DNA from: Conchocele bisecta
Lineage: Eukaryota > Mollusca > Bivalvia > Lucinida > Thyasiridae
Direction of reading: 5' to 3'
Length of the DNA stretch: 64,000 bases
Assembly (NCBI GenBank): GCA_029237695.1
Contig: CM055265.1
Coordinates: forward strand, 113,244,261 to 113,308,260
The position numbers were made by a program, and so were the translations under genes. Of the stretch, positions 34,875 to 45,024 are shown piece by piece; position 1 is the stretch's first letter, and every line of letters begins with the position of its first letter. The notes beneath the pieces were generated by a model that was not told the DNA's origin, ran no database searches, and saw only the letters and a list, made by a program, of their open reading frames with translations.

Positions 34875-35844
34875 ATTAGCCAGGTTTTTTTTTTGAAAAA
34901 AAATCCAGGCCATTGGATTGGCGAAAGTCGGGCGGGCGGCGGGCGGGGGCGGTGGGCGTCGGGCGGCATCCACAATCAATGTTAAGTTTTCGTGTTTGAG
35001 TCTATTTCTTTGTTACTGTACCTCAAAGGACCAACAAACTTTCACAGCTTCATAACCAAGGGGTGCCCACCACATATCACTATCCAACATGTTACCTTTT
35101 ATTTAACTTGACCCATTTTTTCCGTGCATTTTCAATGTTAACTTTTCGCGTTTACAATGTTAAGTTTTCGTGTTTAAGTCCATTTCTTTGGTACTGTACA
35201 GTCTGTACCACATAGGACCACCAAACTTTCACAGCTTCATAACCAAGGGGTGCCCACCACATACAACTATCCAACATGTGACCATTTTTTTTACCTTGAC
35301 CTATTATTTCTACGTAATTGACTTGGCCATTTTCAACGTTAACTTTTTAACGTACGGCTGGCTAAAGTTTTTTGGTTAAAGTTTTTCGTTATACTATATG
35401 TCTGCAACTGCTTCGCCCATTACCTTGAAACTTCACATGGGTGTTTATCATCATCCATATTTTCATTCTACCCTCCAACCGTGCGGCCCCTGTGCCCAAT
35501 GTCAAGTTCAAATTACTTTGAAATTTTTTCTTAACGTTTTTTCGTGTACTATATCTCTGCAACTGCTTCACCCATTACCTTGATACTTCACATGGGTGTT
35601 TATCATCATTGTCGCGCCCGCTTGCGGAAAGCGCGATATAGTCGGCATTTTGGCATACGTCCGTCCGTCCGTTCGTCCGTGTGTCCGTGTGTCCGGTTAA
35701 AGTTAATGTTTTTCCATCTACTATATCTTTTTTTTTAGTGTCCATGCAGGCCACGACCATCTAGTCTACAAAAAGTGTGTATAATTATACAAGTGTCTAT
35801 GCTTCGAAAAAACCTGGCCTTCGTGGCTTTGCCTCGTTTCTTGT
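34875..35844 (+). mobile_element. Pearl-like element with GCCAGG arms
   Basis: The 5' arm GCCAGGTTTTT (34,879-34,889) matches the 3' arm AAAAACCTGGC (35,808-35,818). The 3' end is TTTCTTGT. Core units carry CAACTGCTTC(A/G)CCCATTACC. It starts directly at the end of the previous element. Confidence 0.72.
35608..35765 (+). mobile_element. Nested pearl-like fragment (TCGCGCCCGC head)
   Basis: Head TCGCGCCCGCTTGCGG with local GCGCGATATAG, (TCCG)n, and an end GGCCACGACCATCTAGT. The 3' arm is eroded. A complete member is at 44,241-44,394. Confidence 0.65.
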
Positions 35845-36353
35845 TCCTTAATAAAATAGGTTTGGTAGCAGATGAGAATCCTCTCAATTTCCGTGAAATA
35901 TGTGTTGGTGTGTTTTAAGTATTAGTTGGAATGGATGTGATTCAACAAATTGGTGTGACGGTTTCAAACAGAAATTCGAAACACGAATATTTGTGTTGTT
36001 GGTATCGGGTTCCATATGGTGGATGGGAAATGTGATCGATTACAGCATGAAAATCTTGGAAGAAAATGTCAATTGTCACGTAGGCCGTTCACCTTTTTCC
36101 GCCGTTATGTCAGCTGTTATTCTAAATATGTATGGTCGCTCGATTTCCGTCAAAGAAACGATTATTTAAATCATGTTTCCTCGTCGTGAAGGAACGTACA
36201 TTATTCCTCAAAATATTCGGTCCTTTGTAACGTACGTTCGCCTGTCGACGGGACGAAATTAAATATGTAATGTTAAATTGCATTCCTTCGGTTTTACATT
36301 TTCAAAGTACAAAATTGCACTCTTTGCTAACCGTATGACCTGTAAGCTGGCAG
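35845..36353. other. Harbinger-like interior, second copy of an inner block
   Basis: 36,003-36,140 (TCCATATGGTGGATGGG; GTCACGTAGGCCGTTC; TCAGCTGTTATTCTAAATA) is homologous to 29,232-29,372, so the element carries a repeated inner block. The 89-aa frame is not recognised. Confidence 0.55.
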
Positions 36354-36605
36354 TGTGATGCGCCGTGTGTTAACACGGGGAGGGGGACAAATCGCCAGTA
36401 ATTCGGCCATAAATGCTCTCCTGGCACGGTGATGCGCCGTGGGTTAACACGGGGAGGGGGACAAATCGCCAGTAATTCGGCCATAAATGCTCTCCTGGCA
36501 CGGTGATGCGCCGTGGGTTAACACGGGGAGGGGGACAAATCGCCAGTAATTCGGCCATAAATGCTCTCCTGGCACGGTGATGCGCCGTGGGTTAACACGG
36601 GGGAA
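36354..36605. repeat. 74-bp tandem repeat, about 3.4 copies
   Basis: Units share GTGATGCGCCGTGGGTTAAC, GGGGAGGGGGACAAATCGCC and TTCGGCCATAAATGCTCTCC with almost no divergence, so the expansion is recent. 74 is not a multiple of 3, so successive units are read in different frames. Confidence 0.9.
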
Positions 36606-36860
36606 CGCGGTGTGCGGCAGATTCGGTCTTTGAAATGTTCCCACAGTGGATAGTTTGCCTCTCCACCCGACATGGTGGGAGGAATGTTTAATTACGTCCA
36701 CTCTCCATCTGATCACGGGGTCGGGTGGACGAAGCCAAAAATCGCGCTGAGCGTACTGTAGGTACATGTGATGCTGCCGTGTTCTGCCCAAGACGCGACC
36801 TTGTGTATGTAACAATTTTTCAAAAAGATCGTGAACGACGCATGAAAATGCGGGCACGCC
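36606..36860 (-). other. Unrecognised minus-strand open stretch
   Basis: The non-repeat half of a 137-aa minus frame starting at 36,857 (MPAFSCVVHDLFEKLLHTQG...). It carries no motif I know. It could be a decayed part of the Harbinger-like element's coding region, or chance. No splice or start context supports it. Confidence 0.2.
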
Positions 36861-37295
36861 GAAAGTGTTTGTCTTAATCGTCGGTGGCGAAATGGAAGCG
36901 AACGAACAACACTTGGTACGAATTTCAGCTTCCGGACGTAATTATCTATCGGCAGTTTTCACTGGACGCTACTTTGGAAGTGTCATTTTGTTGGCCAATC
37001 GACACGAGCGTTTTACAATGCATGATGCATTGTGAATAACATGAAATAGAAGCTGTGAGGTCGCGAAAATATAATTTTCTAATCGACGCGAACACCCACA
37101 GCATTGAATTAATTATATGAGTGCACCCCCCACTAACAGAATCAAATAAATTGAATACCCTCCTACCAACAAGAAAAATATAGCTTCCGACCCCACAACC
37201 AACCGGAATTAATTTGGTCGGACCACCCCCCGACCCACAGGTCAAAAATAAAAGTGCGGTCCGACCCCCCAAGATAATTTTTCCTGGAATAGCCC

Positions 37296-37969
37296 TAAGT
37301 CAGATTTGCTTGAAACTTCGTATGCGTATTGGGCATCATCCATATAATCATTCTGTGTTCCACTCATGTGGCCCCTGTGCCCCAAGGTCAAGGCCAAATG
37401 ACTTAGAAGTTTGCGTTATTATAAAATCTGCGTTAAAGTTTTTACATATCTTATATCTCCACAATTGTGACTCCAATTTACTTCCAACTTCCAATACTTT
37501 TCATCATCCATATTTTCATTCCATAGCCTGCCCATGTGGTCCACATGCCGAAGGTCAAGGTCAAATGACTTTGAAATTTGTGTGAAAGTTTTTACATACC
37601 TTATACCTCCACAACACTTACTCCGATTTACTTCCAACCAACATACAATACTTCTTATTCATCATCCATATTTTCATTCTATAACCTGCCCATGTGGTCC
37701 ACATGCCCAAGGTCAAGGTCAAATGACTTATATCTCCACAACACTTACTCTCATTTACTTCAAATAATTCTTTATCATCCATATTTTCATTCTATATCCC
37801 ACCCATGCGGCCCACATGCCTAAGATCAAGGTCAAATGACTTTAAAATTTGCGTTAAAGCTTTTACATACCTTATATCTCCACAACCCTTAATTCAAACT
37901 TCAAATAAATACACTCTGAGACCATCAAATGCCTCGGCGGGCTCGACATGCGGGCCGCGGCCATCTGGT
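37296..37969 (+). repeat. Pearl-like core resumption and tail
   Basis: Units with TCATCATCCATATTTTCATTC and CCCAAGGTCAAGGTCAAATG end in a GCGGGCTCGACATGCGGGCC tail. This is the 3' part of the element that begins at 24,780. Confidence 0.8.
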
Positions 37970-38042
37970 TATTTATATTGACGGTAACCGATTCTTCATC
38001 AAAATGACAGAATTGTGAGATGAAAAATGCAAACTGTACAAT

Positions 38043-38262
38043 AACCCTTTTCATGCTGAGGATACACCATTATGTTTGCGGAAAATCATAAATATTTTCC
38101 TTCTCTGCGCTCAGAAGGATATGTCGTGACCACCATTTGAACCGTCTCGTTGAGACGGTTCAAATGAGTGGTCACAACAAATACTTTAATTGAGAAATAC
38201 AAATAAAATGTTTAATAAATTTCATACCCATAATGGTGTATTCCGAAAGGAATGGGTTAAAG
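38043..38262. mobile_element. MITE (AACCC...GGGTTAA), second copy
   Basis: Centre TTTGAACCGTCTCGTTGAGA with its complement; end AGGAATGGGTTAA. Homologous to 22,279-22,500. Confidence 0.8.
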
Positions 38263-38370
38263 GGCAACCAGTTTTGCATTTGCTGTGCCATGTTTCATAA
38301 AAACATGATGTCATGCCGTTCGAAAACCACGTGATCCCACACCTTGAAACAGATTTTCGCACATTTTCAG

Positions 38371-38514
38371 CGGATTGGCTCGATCGTAACGACCCTACGA
38401 CAGTTCCAGTGCCTGGCGTTCATGCCGAAGAGTCCACTGTGTAAACACATCCTGTACCCCACCAACTCCCTGACCTTCTGTGACCGAGCACCCTCGTCTG
38501 TCCCGGCGTTACTG
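38371..38514 (+). CDS. SETX: Senataxin-like helicase, exon f
   Basis: CGCACATTTTCAG|CGG and CTG|GTAGGT bound 144 nt, phase 0 in and out. It encodes RIGSIVTTLRQFQCLAFM, then PKSPLCKHILYPTN and SLTFCDRAPSSVPALL. The pattern S(I/L)VTT.R....L followed by 'L...IL.P' matches the linker that immediately precedes the Walker A exon in senataxins. The sequence is GC-richer than its surroundings. A foldback MITE begins 22 bp after the donor. Confidence 0.9.
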
Positions 38515-38536
38515 GTAGGTTCTGGCTGGTCGTCTC

Positions 38537-39022
38537 TACTGTCTGTTTCACGAAAACCTGCACAAATTTTACGGCTACCGGTATATAAACAATGCAAACA
38601 GAATTTTTTTCGATATTATCAAAATTCTTCTTTTTATTTTGTAAAATTTTGTAAAATATTGATTTTATTATGAAAAATGAGTTTGGAATTTAACATGGGG
38701 AAAAAAAGAGGTGGAGAACCTGGAGGAGGAGTCGTAGAACGAAAAAATTTGGAAATTTCTGAAATTAGAAATATGTACCCATGTTAAATCCCCATAATCT
38801 GTGAAGATGTCTTTTGGGATTTAACATGGGTAAAAAAAAATAATAATTTTGCAATAAAATCAATATTTGACCAATTTCACGAAATAAAAAGTAGGCTTAT
38901 TCTTAAATTTTGATAAAATTTAATATTTTCCAAAAAAAAAATATTGTTTTAAAATATTGTTTTTGCATTATTTATATGGCCGTAAAATTTGGGCAGGTTT
39001 CGTGGAACAGACTATAGTCTGT
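38537..39022. mobile_element. Foldback MITE, CTGTTTCACGAAA family, copy
   Basis: CTACTGTCTGTTTCACGAAA on the left, GGTTTCGTGGAACAGACTAT on the right; long arms with TTGATTTTATT/AATAAAATCAA and a TTAACATGGG/CCCATGTTAA centre. Short deletions relative to 42.4 kb. Confidence 0.8.
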
Positions 39023-39244
39023 ATTATTGTCTAGGTTCGCTCTACTGTTAGCCACAGTAGCCAATTCACTACTAAAATGTCCGTTTGGCTAATAATATTT
39101 CAGAAATGGCCATTTTGGGTACCTTCATGACCAAGGTCAAATTTGCGTCTGTAAGATGTACGTTAAAGATTTTGGGTACCCATTATCGCTGCAACAGTAA
39201 GTCGGATTGACTTCAAACTATACTTCCTTATCATCATCCATATT

Positions 39245-41254
39245 TATACCCTCACAAACAAAGTTTGAGGGGTTATATAGGAGTCAGCTTGTCTGTCGGT
39301 CGGTCTGTCGGTCTGTCGGTCTGTTGGAAATTCCCTTCCGCTCTATATCTTCTACACCCATGCATGGATTATCAAATGGCTTGGCACAAATGTTTCTCAT
39401 GATGAGAAGGTGTGTCGCGATCAATAACCACGCACCTACGTCGAAGGTCAAGGTCACAGCTGAAGGTCAAACCTATTGAAATTCCCTTCCGCTCTATATC
39501 TTCTACACCGATGCATGGATTATCAAATGGCTTGGCACAAATGTTTCTCATGATGAGAAGGTGTGTCGTGATCAATAACCACACACCTACGTCCAAGGTC
39601 AAGGTCACAGTTGAAGGTCAAAGGTCAAACCTATTGAAATTCCCTTCCGCTCTATATCTTCTACACCGATGCATGGATTATCAAATGCCTTGGCACAAAT
39701 GTTTCTCAGGATGAGAAGGTGTGTCGCGATCAATAACCACGCACCTACGTCCAAGGTCATGGTCACAGTTGAAGGTCAAAGGTCAAACCTATTGAAATTC
39801 CCTTCCGCTCTATATCTTCTACACCGATGCACGGATTATCAAATGCCTTGGCACAAATGTTTCTCAGGATGAGAAGGTGTGTCCCGATCAATAACCACGC
39901 ACCTACGTCCAAGATCAAGGTCACAGTTGAAGGTCAAACCTATTGCAGGCGGTAGACAGATAAACTGTATAGTTTGTGTACACAACTCCTCTGAAACTTT
40001 TCAGTGGATTGATCTGAAACTATACACACTTTTTATGCCGAACAAATATGTTTATACCCCCACAAACAAAGTTTGTTGGGGGTATATAGGAGTCAGCTTG
40101 TCGGTCGGTCTGTCGGTCTGTCGGTCGGTCTGTTGGAAATTCCCTTCCGCTCTATATCTTCTACACCCATGCATGGATTATCAAATGGCTTGGCACAAAT
40201 GTTTCTCATGATGAGAAGGTGTGTCGCGATCAATAACCACGCACCTACGTCCAAGGTCAAGGTCACAGTTGAAGGTCAAAGGTCAAACCTTTTGAAATTC
40301 CCTTCCGCTCTATATCTTCTACACCGATGTATGGATTATCAAATGGCTTCGCACAAATGTTTCTCATGATGAGAAGGTGTGTCGCGATCAATAACCACGC
40401 ACCTACGTCCAAGGTCACAGTTGAAGGTCAAAGGTCAAACCTATTGAAATTCCCTTCCGCTCTATATATTCTACACCGATGCATGGATTATCAAATGGCT
40501 TGGCACAAATGTTTCTCATGATGAGAATGTGTGTCGCGATCAATAACCATGCACCTACGTCCAAGGTCAAGGTCACAGTTGAAGGTCAAAGGTCAAACCT
40601 ATCAAAATTTCCTTCTGCTCTATATCTTCTACACCGATGCATTGATTATCAAATGGCTTGGCACAAATGTTTCTCATGATGAGAAGGTGTGTTGCGATCA
40701 ATAACCACGCACCTACGTTCAAGGTCAAGGTCACAGTTGAAGGTCAAAGGTCAAACCTATTGAAATTCCTTTCCGCTCTATATCTTCTACACCGATGCAT
40801 GGATTATCAAATGGCTTGGCACAAATGTTTCTCATGATGAGAAGGTGTGTCGCGATCAATAACCATGCACCTACGTCCAAGGTCAAGGTCACAATTGAAG
40901 GTCAAAGGTCAAACCTATTGAAATTCCCTTCCGCTCTATATCTTCTACACCGATGCATGGATTATCAAATGGCTTGGCATAAATGTTTCTCATGATGAGA
41001 AGGTGTGTCGCAATCAATAACCACGCACCTACGTCCAAGGTCAAGGTCACAGTTGAAGGTCAAAGGTCAAACCTATTGAAATTCCCTTCCGCTCTATATC
41101 TTCTACACCGATGCATGGATTATCACACTATGCCCAGTGTCAAGGTCACAGACTTGATGCGTAACGCTCGGCTAAATGGCTTATAATCAAAAATGCCTCG
41201 TTTTCTTTGGCTGCCAGTGAGGGTATTCGTGTGCCGACAGGCCACATTTCTAGT
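39245..41254 (+). mobile_element. Pearl-like element with ATACCCTCAC arms (chimeric tail)
   Basis: The 5' arm ATACCCTCAC (39,246-39,255) is exactly complementary to GTGAGGGTAT (41,217-41,226). The tail has TGTGCCGACAGGCCACA and TTTCTAGT. The body is about ten units of about 155 bp (CCGCTCTATATCTTCTACAC; GGCTTGGCACAAATGTTTCT; CCAAGGTCAAGGTCACAGTT), with a second head at 40,052. From about 41,120 the sequence switches to the unit type of 13.3-14.5 kb. The many 64-110 aa frames are repeat shadows. Confidence 0.85.
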
Positions 41255-41600
41255 TTTTACAAAAATATCATCCTTTTAACTTGGCCATTTTTTCTATTTT
41301 TATTAAATTGATTCATTGCGTTCTTGACAAACTCGGCACAGAGTTTTTAATCAAAATCATATTAATCCATTACTCGTGTAAGATCCTCTATAACTGATGA
41401 ATGAATTTTCAAATGTTTTCAGATTATCTCATTTTCATTGGCCACGTACGCAGGTAAAAGGTCAATGTCACACATCTCTAAGGCCAGCATTAAATAATGA
41501 TCATGAAATTTTTATTCAAACCTATAAAACTCTTCTAATGTTAAGCTATTTGTAAGTCCAACTCTTTGTGGGGGTATTATGATCACTCCTGTGATAGTTC
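41255..41600. other. Decayed MITE pieces
   Basis: A GTAAGATCCTCTAT end (near 41,395) matches the small palindromic MITE at 6.4 kb. Nothing coding. Confidence 0.4.
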
Positions 41601-41740
41601 TAGTTTCATTTCATACCACACCCATGCGGCTTTCATGTCCAAGGTCAAGTTCAAATTACTTATTTTTTGCGTTAAATTATTTATTTGTCAGTCAAGGCAG
41701 CGGCCAGGGTTTACGTGAGCCCCTGCTCACTTTCTCTAGT
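41600..41740 (+). mobile_element. Pearl-like tail fragment (TATACCCC family)
   Basis: One core unit (CCACACCCATGCGGCTTTCA; CCAAGGTCAAGTTCAAATTA), then GCGGCCAGGGTTTAC, hairpin GTGAGCccctGCTCAC and CTCTAGT. Its 3' arm is eroded. Confidence 0.65.
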
Positions 41741-41829
41741 CATTCTTGAAATAAAATTGATTGGCCAAGACTGTGCATTGCTCAGATAACTGTGCTGTGT
41801 TCTGTAAACGGCGTTGAAAGCTAACAAAA

Positions 41830-42195
41830 TTCACATAGCAAATGCAAAATTGTATTCCCATTTGCTCTGAACATTTCATTAACTTGTATAGACATCATAT
41901 GTGAAAATACTGTTAAATATTGTAAATACATTTTATGAGATGTTGCTCACCTTCTTAGGTACAAAATCACATGACGTGTCTCAATTGACCGTAGCTGTTA
42001 ACAGTCTGTTAACCCTTAGAATGCAGGACCCAAAAGTAGTCATTTGCTGTTAATAGCATATTTTGTCTTTTCTCTCATTAAAAACATGGTTTGGCAGCAT
42101 TTTAGAATCATTTCCATTGAAAAATAAAACATATTCAGCAGACGACACAATTTAATTCAGCATTGTAAGGGTTAAACACCATTAAATAAATAAAT
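41830..42195. mobile_element. SINE tail interrupted by a TTAA MITE
   Basis: A SINE 3' end (GACCGTAGCTGTTAACAGTCTG and ACACCATTAAATAAATAAA) is split by a MITE at 42,008-42,178 (TTAACCCTTAGAATGC to CATTGTAAGGGTTAA). The TTAA of the SINE motif GTTAAACACC is duplicated. 41,830-41,980 matches the repeat flanking the 6.75-9.82 kb element. Confidence 0.75.
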
Positions 42196-42233
42196 TGTTG
42201 TGTGTACTCCATGGACCAATCTGCACCATTCAG

Positions 42234-42386
42234 GGCGAGTACAACAGCTCCCAGAGCGTGGCGATCAACACGGCGGCCAAAATGGTGACCCAGCCGTACG
42301 CCCTGCCCCGAATCTGCCTCCTACAGGGACCCCCGGGCACGGGCAAGTCACACACGATCATTGGCATTGTCAACCGGATCATCAAG
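42234..42386 (+). CDS. SETX: Senataxin-like helicase, exon g (Walker A)
   Basis: CACCATTCAG|GGC and AAG|GTGGGC bound 153 nt, phase 0 in and out. It encodes 51 residues: GEYNSSQSVAINTAAKMV with the Q-motif Gln at residue 7, then ICLLQGPPGTGKSHTIIGIV, where GPPGTGKS (residues 32-39) is the P-loop that binds ATP. The SF1B context (Q...A, then P-loop, then II..(V/I).RII) is typical of Sen1/senataxin and separates it from UPF1 by its neighbouring exons. The exon is GC-rich against AT-rich introns. Confidence 0.96.
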
Positions 42387-42428
42387 GTGGGCAAACTGTG
42401 GTGCTGTTGTCACAATTAATTATCATGT

Positions 42429-42952
42429 TCACTATAGTCCGTTTCACGAAAGCTGCCCAAATTTTACGGCCATATAAACAATTCAAAAACAATATTCTTT
42501 TCGATAATATTAAATTAAAGGAAAATTTAAGAATGAGCCTTCTTTTTATTTAGTGAAATTTTGTCAAATATTGGTTTTATTACGAAAACTTGATTTCTCT
42601 ATGGGAATTTAACATGGGGGGAAAAGAGGTAGAGGAGTGTGGGAGGAGTAAAAAAACTGATGATCTAACTAAGAATTAAAAGTTAAATTTTAAAAATCGG
42701 TCCAGTATTTCTGAAATTCTAAAAAAATTCCCCATGTTAAATCCCCATAGACATCTTCACTCTGTGAAGATGTCTATGTGTATTTAACATGTGGAAATTG
42801 CAATAAAATCAATATCTAACCAAATTTCACGAAATAAAAAGAAGGCTCATTCTTAAATTTTCTTTTAATTTAATATTATCGAAAACAATATTGTTTTTGA
42901 ATTGTTTATATGGCCGTAAGATTTGGGCAGCTTTCGTGAAACAGACAGTAGT
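42429..42952. mobile_element. Foldback MITE, CTGTTTCACGAAA family, long-armed
   Basis: ATAGTCCGTTTCACGAAAGC on the left, GCTTTCGTGAAACAGACAGT on the right, arms of about 200 nt, centre GACATCTTCACTCTGTGAAG. Begins 43 bp after exon g's donor. Confidence 0.88.
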
Positions 42953-43342
42953 GTTGTGCTGATGATTCTTTATAATCGTAAATTCTCTTCCTATCTACTA
43001 TCGATAGTGATTTTGTTATTATCAATTATTGCTCAGATCAATAACAAAGATTATTTAATTATTTGTTTAAAAAAACAGCAACAAAAACTTTCTGTAATAG
43101 AGCAGACAACATGACTGTTAAGCCTTGTTGATGTAGACTGCATACCTAAACTATTTCAAAATACATGTCTTGACAAAAGTTGACATATATTTAATCATTT
43201 ACATGTATATGCTAATTTTTCAACTCGATCGATATTATTATTGATAATCAATCAAATTCAGTCATCCAATTATCGAGTGATTTTTCTGTCCGATTCCCAA
43301 CACTAATGTCACTGGGCCTCAGATATGCACATAAACTGATGA

Positions 43343-43985
43343 TCTGTTTCACGAACTCTGCCCAAATTTTACGGCTATATAAACAATGCAAAAACAATAT
43401 TTTTCTTAATAATATTAAAGGTACATGCCCACTCAGAGGGCACAAACAGTTCTTTAAAGGAATTAAATAAGTGTATAATTAAAGTCTGATATAAAATGTA
43501 TAATAATGCCAATCAATACGTGGGGTCATGGTGAATGCATGTTTAATTTGCCAGAAAATGTCTCTGATGATCTCTGGTATAAAGAACATTTTGTGCCTGC
43601 TGAGTTGGCATGTACCTTTAAATTATAGCAAAATTTAAGAATGAGCCATCTTTTTATTTCGTAAAGTTTGGTCAAATATTGATTTTATTGTGAAAAATTT
43701 ATTTGTTTATGGAAATTTATCATGGGAGAAAAGGAGTTGGAGGGGCTGGGGGAGGACCCAAAAAAAAAGAAAAAAAGAAAAAAAGGAAAATGGAAATTGA
43801 CTCTGAAAGCTGGCTAGATAGCTTGGAAGATGTAAGAAAAAAAAGTTAAATTTTGAAAATCGGTTAATAACTATTTCTGAATTTAGAAAAATTTCCCCAT
43901 GTTAAATCCCCATAGACATCACTGATGTCTATGGGGATTTAACATGGGGAAAATTGTTTCTTCGCAATAAAATCAACATTGGGCC
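43343..43985. mobile_element. Foldback MITE, interrupted copy
   Basis: Left arm GATCTGTTTCACGAACTCTG, centre CCATAGACATCACTGATGTC, right part AAATTGTTTCTTCGCAATAA; the right end is lost. A shorter MITE is inserted at 43,418-43,624. Confidence 0.75.
43418..43624. mobile_element. Nested MITE with AAAGGTACATGCC ends
   Basis: TTAAAGGTACATGCCCACTC and GAGTTGGCATGTACCTTTAA; a shorter member of the 23,843-24,343 family. Confidence 0.88.
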
Positions 43986-44086
43986 AAGGTCTCGGCATGT
44001 ATTCGCATCCTGTCTGATTAGATGTGACAAAGCCATATTTCTATGTTGGTGAAATCTGCTACTGAGCTGCATGTGTTTGGTTGCAG

Positions 44087-44192
44087 GACAGCGACTATAA
44101 GGCTCGTATCTGTCTCTGTGCCCCGTCAAACGCTGCTGTCGATGAGTTGGTCCGACGTCTCGAACGGCAGAACAAACAGGACAGGAAACATG
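44087..44192 (+). CDS. SETX: Senataxin-like helicase, exon h (motif Ia)
   Basis: TTTGGTTGCAG|GAC and CATG|GTCTGT bound 106 nt, phase 0 in, phase 1 out. It encodes DSDYKARICLCAPSNAAVDE, then LVRRLERQNKQDRKH. CAPSNAAVDEL is the SF1B motif Ia, which contacts nucleic acid and is near-invariant in Sen1/senataxin. The basic tail leads into the 'LGN..(V)RLG' region carried by the next exon. A 154-bp pearl-like element lies 48 bp downstream. Confidence 0.95.
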
Positions 44193-44240
44193 GTCTGTTC
44201 ACTCACGTCATTATATACATCCACTTGATCCATATCTAGG

Positions 44241-44394
44241 GGTCGCGCCCGCTTGCAGACAACGCGATATAGTCAACACCTTGGCGTACGTACATCCGTA
44301 TGTACGTGCGTCCGGGTTAAAGTTTTTGCTTAAAGTTTTTCGGAATACTATCAAAATTTTGGCGGGCGCGATGTGCGGGCTGCGGCCATCTAGT
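44241..44394 (+). mobile_element. Minimal pearl-like element with TCGCGCCCGC arms
   Basis: The 5' arm TCGCGCCCGC (44,243-44,252) has local CGCGA (44,262-44,266) and matches GCGGGCGCGA (44,362-44,371). The tail hairpin GATG...CATC and CTAGT end it at 44,394. A short (TACG)n microsatellite and less than one core unit lie between. Confidence 0.8.
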
Positions 44395-44548
44395 ATAGCC
44401 ATATATTATAATATTATGACTTGGTTATTCACAAATTTCATCAGACCCTTTTGTCAGCCTGTGTCACAATTGCAGTAGAACCTCCAAACGAGACACCGAC
44501 ATTTATCTTTCATTTTAATATTCATCTCAATGCAATTTACTACTTAAA

Positions 44549-45024
44549 ACTAGAAATGTGGCCTGTCCGCACACGAATGCCCCCGCTGGCAGCCAAGGAA
44601 AGCAAGGGCACATTTGAAAACACAACAGCCTGAATGATGGTGGATTTGTGTCTTGCATGGGCCCGAGGATCGTTGAGGAGTCGCAGCATGATAGAGGACA
44701 ATCACAGCAATGCATGTGTGAAATATGAAGCAGTTACGTGAAAGGAAACAGAAACTATAAGAAATTTACTTAAGCGTTACGTTTTGAACGCACTAAGTAT
44801 GTGACATTGACCTTGGGTTTTGCGGGGGTCCGAGGATCATGGATTTGGCGCAGCATGCTAGAGGACCGTCAGAGGAATGCATGTGTGAAATTTGAAGAAT
44901 TATGTGAAAGAAAACAAAATTACAAGAAATATACCCCAGTGGGACGAACAGGACGTACATACAGGACATACGGATGACAGTAACACCATCTGACCCCTCA
45001 CCATTTGATGGCGGAGGCATAATA
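44549..45024 (-). mobile_element. Pearl-like element, minus strand (ATGCC family)
   Basis: Read on the minus strand, the head TATGCCTCCGCCATCAAATG is at the right. Two units with CCAAGGTCAATGTCACATAC-type blocks follow, then the 3' arm GCGGGGGCAT, hairpin TGTGCGGACAGGCCACA and TTTCTAGT at the left (44,549). Confidence 0.75.

Larger units (their letters stand above)
27248..37295. mobile_element. Harbinger-like element, about 10 kb with nested insertions
   Basis: Terminal inverted repeats of about 50 bp: the left GGGGTATTCCAGGAAAAATT and right (reverse complement) GGGCTATTCCAGGAAAAATT, both followed by GGGGGGTCGGACCGCAC. A TAA on each side (27,245-27,247; 37,296-37,298) fits the 3-bp TWA duplication of PIF/Harbinger. 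No transposase or Myb-like frame is seen. About half the length is two later pearl-like insertions (30,553-35,844). Confidence 0.78.
24780..37969 (+). mobile_element. Pearl-like element split by a multi-level nest
   Basis: The head GGAGCCCACTTGCGG and TCCGTCCGTC lie at 24,780-25,025. Core pieces are at 25,030-25,150, 27,062-27,247 and 37,296-37,900. The tail GCCTCGGCGGGCTCGACATG and GGCCATCTGGT ends at 37,969. The head arm GAGCCC and tail arm GGGCTC are complementary. A LINE fragment and a 10-kb Harbinger-like element interrupt the core; joining the core pieces gives continuous core repeats. Confidence 0.7.

Noticed and set aside
39207..41186. Series of 64-110 aa frames repeating MHGLSNGLAQMF
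   Set aside because: One frame per 155-bp unit, no splice sites, no conservation beyond the DNA repeat.
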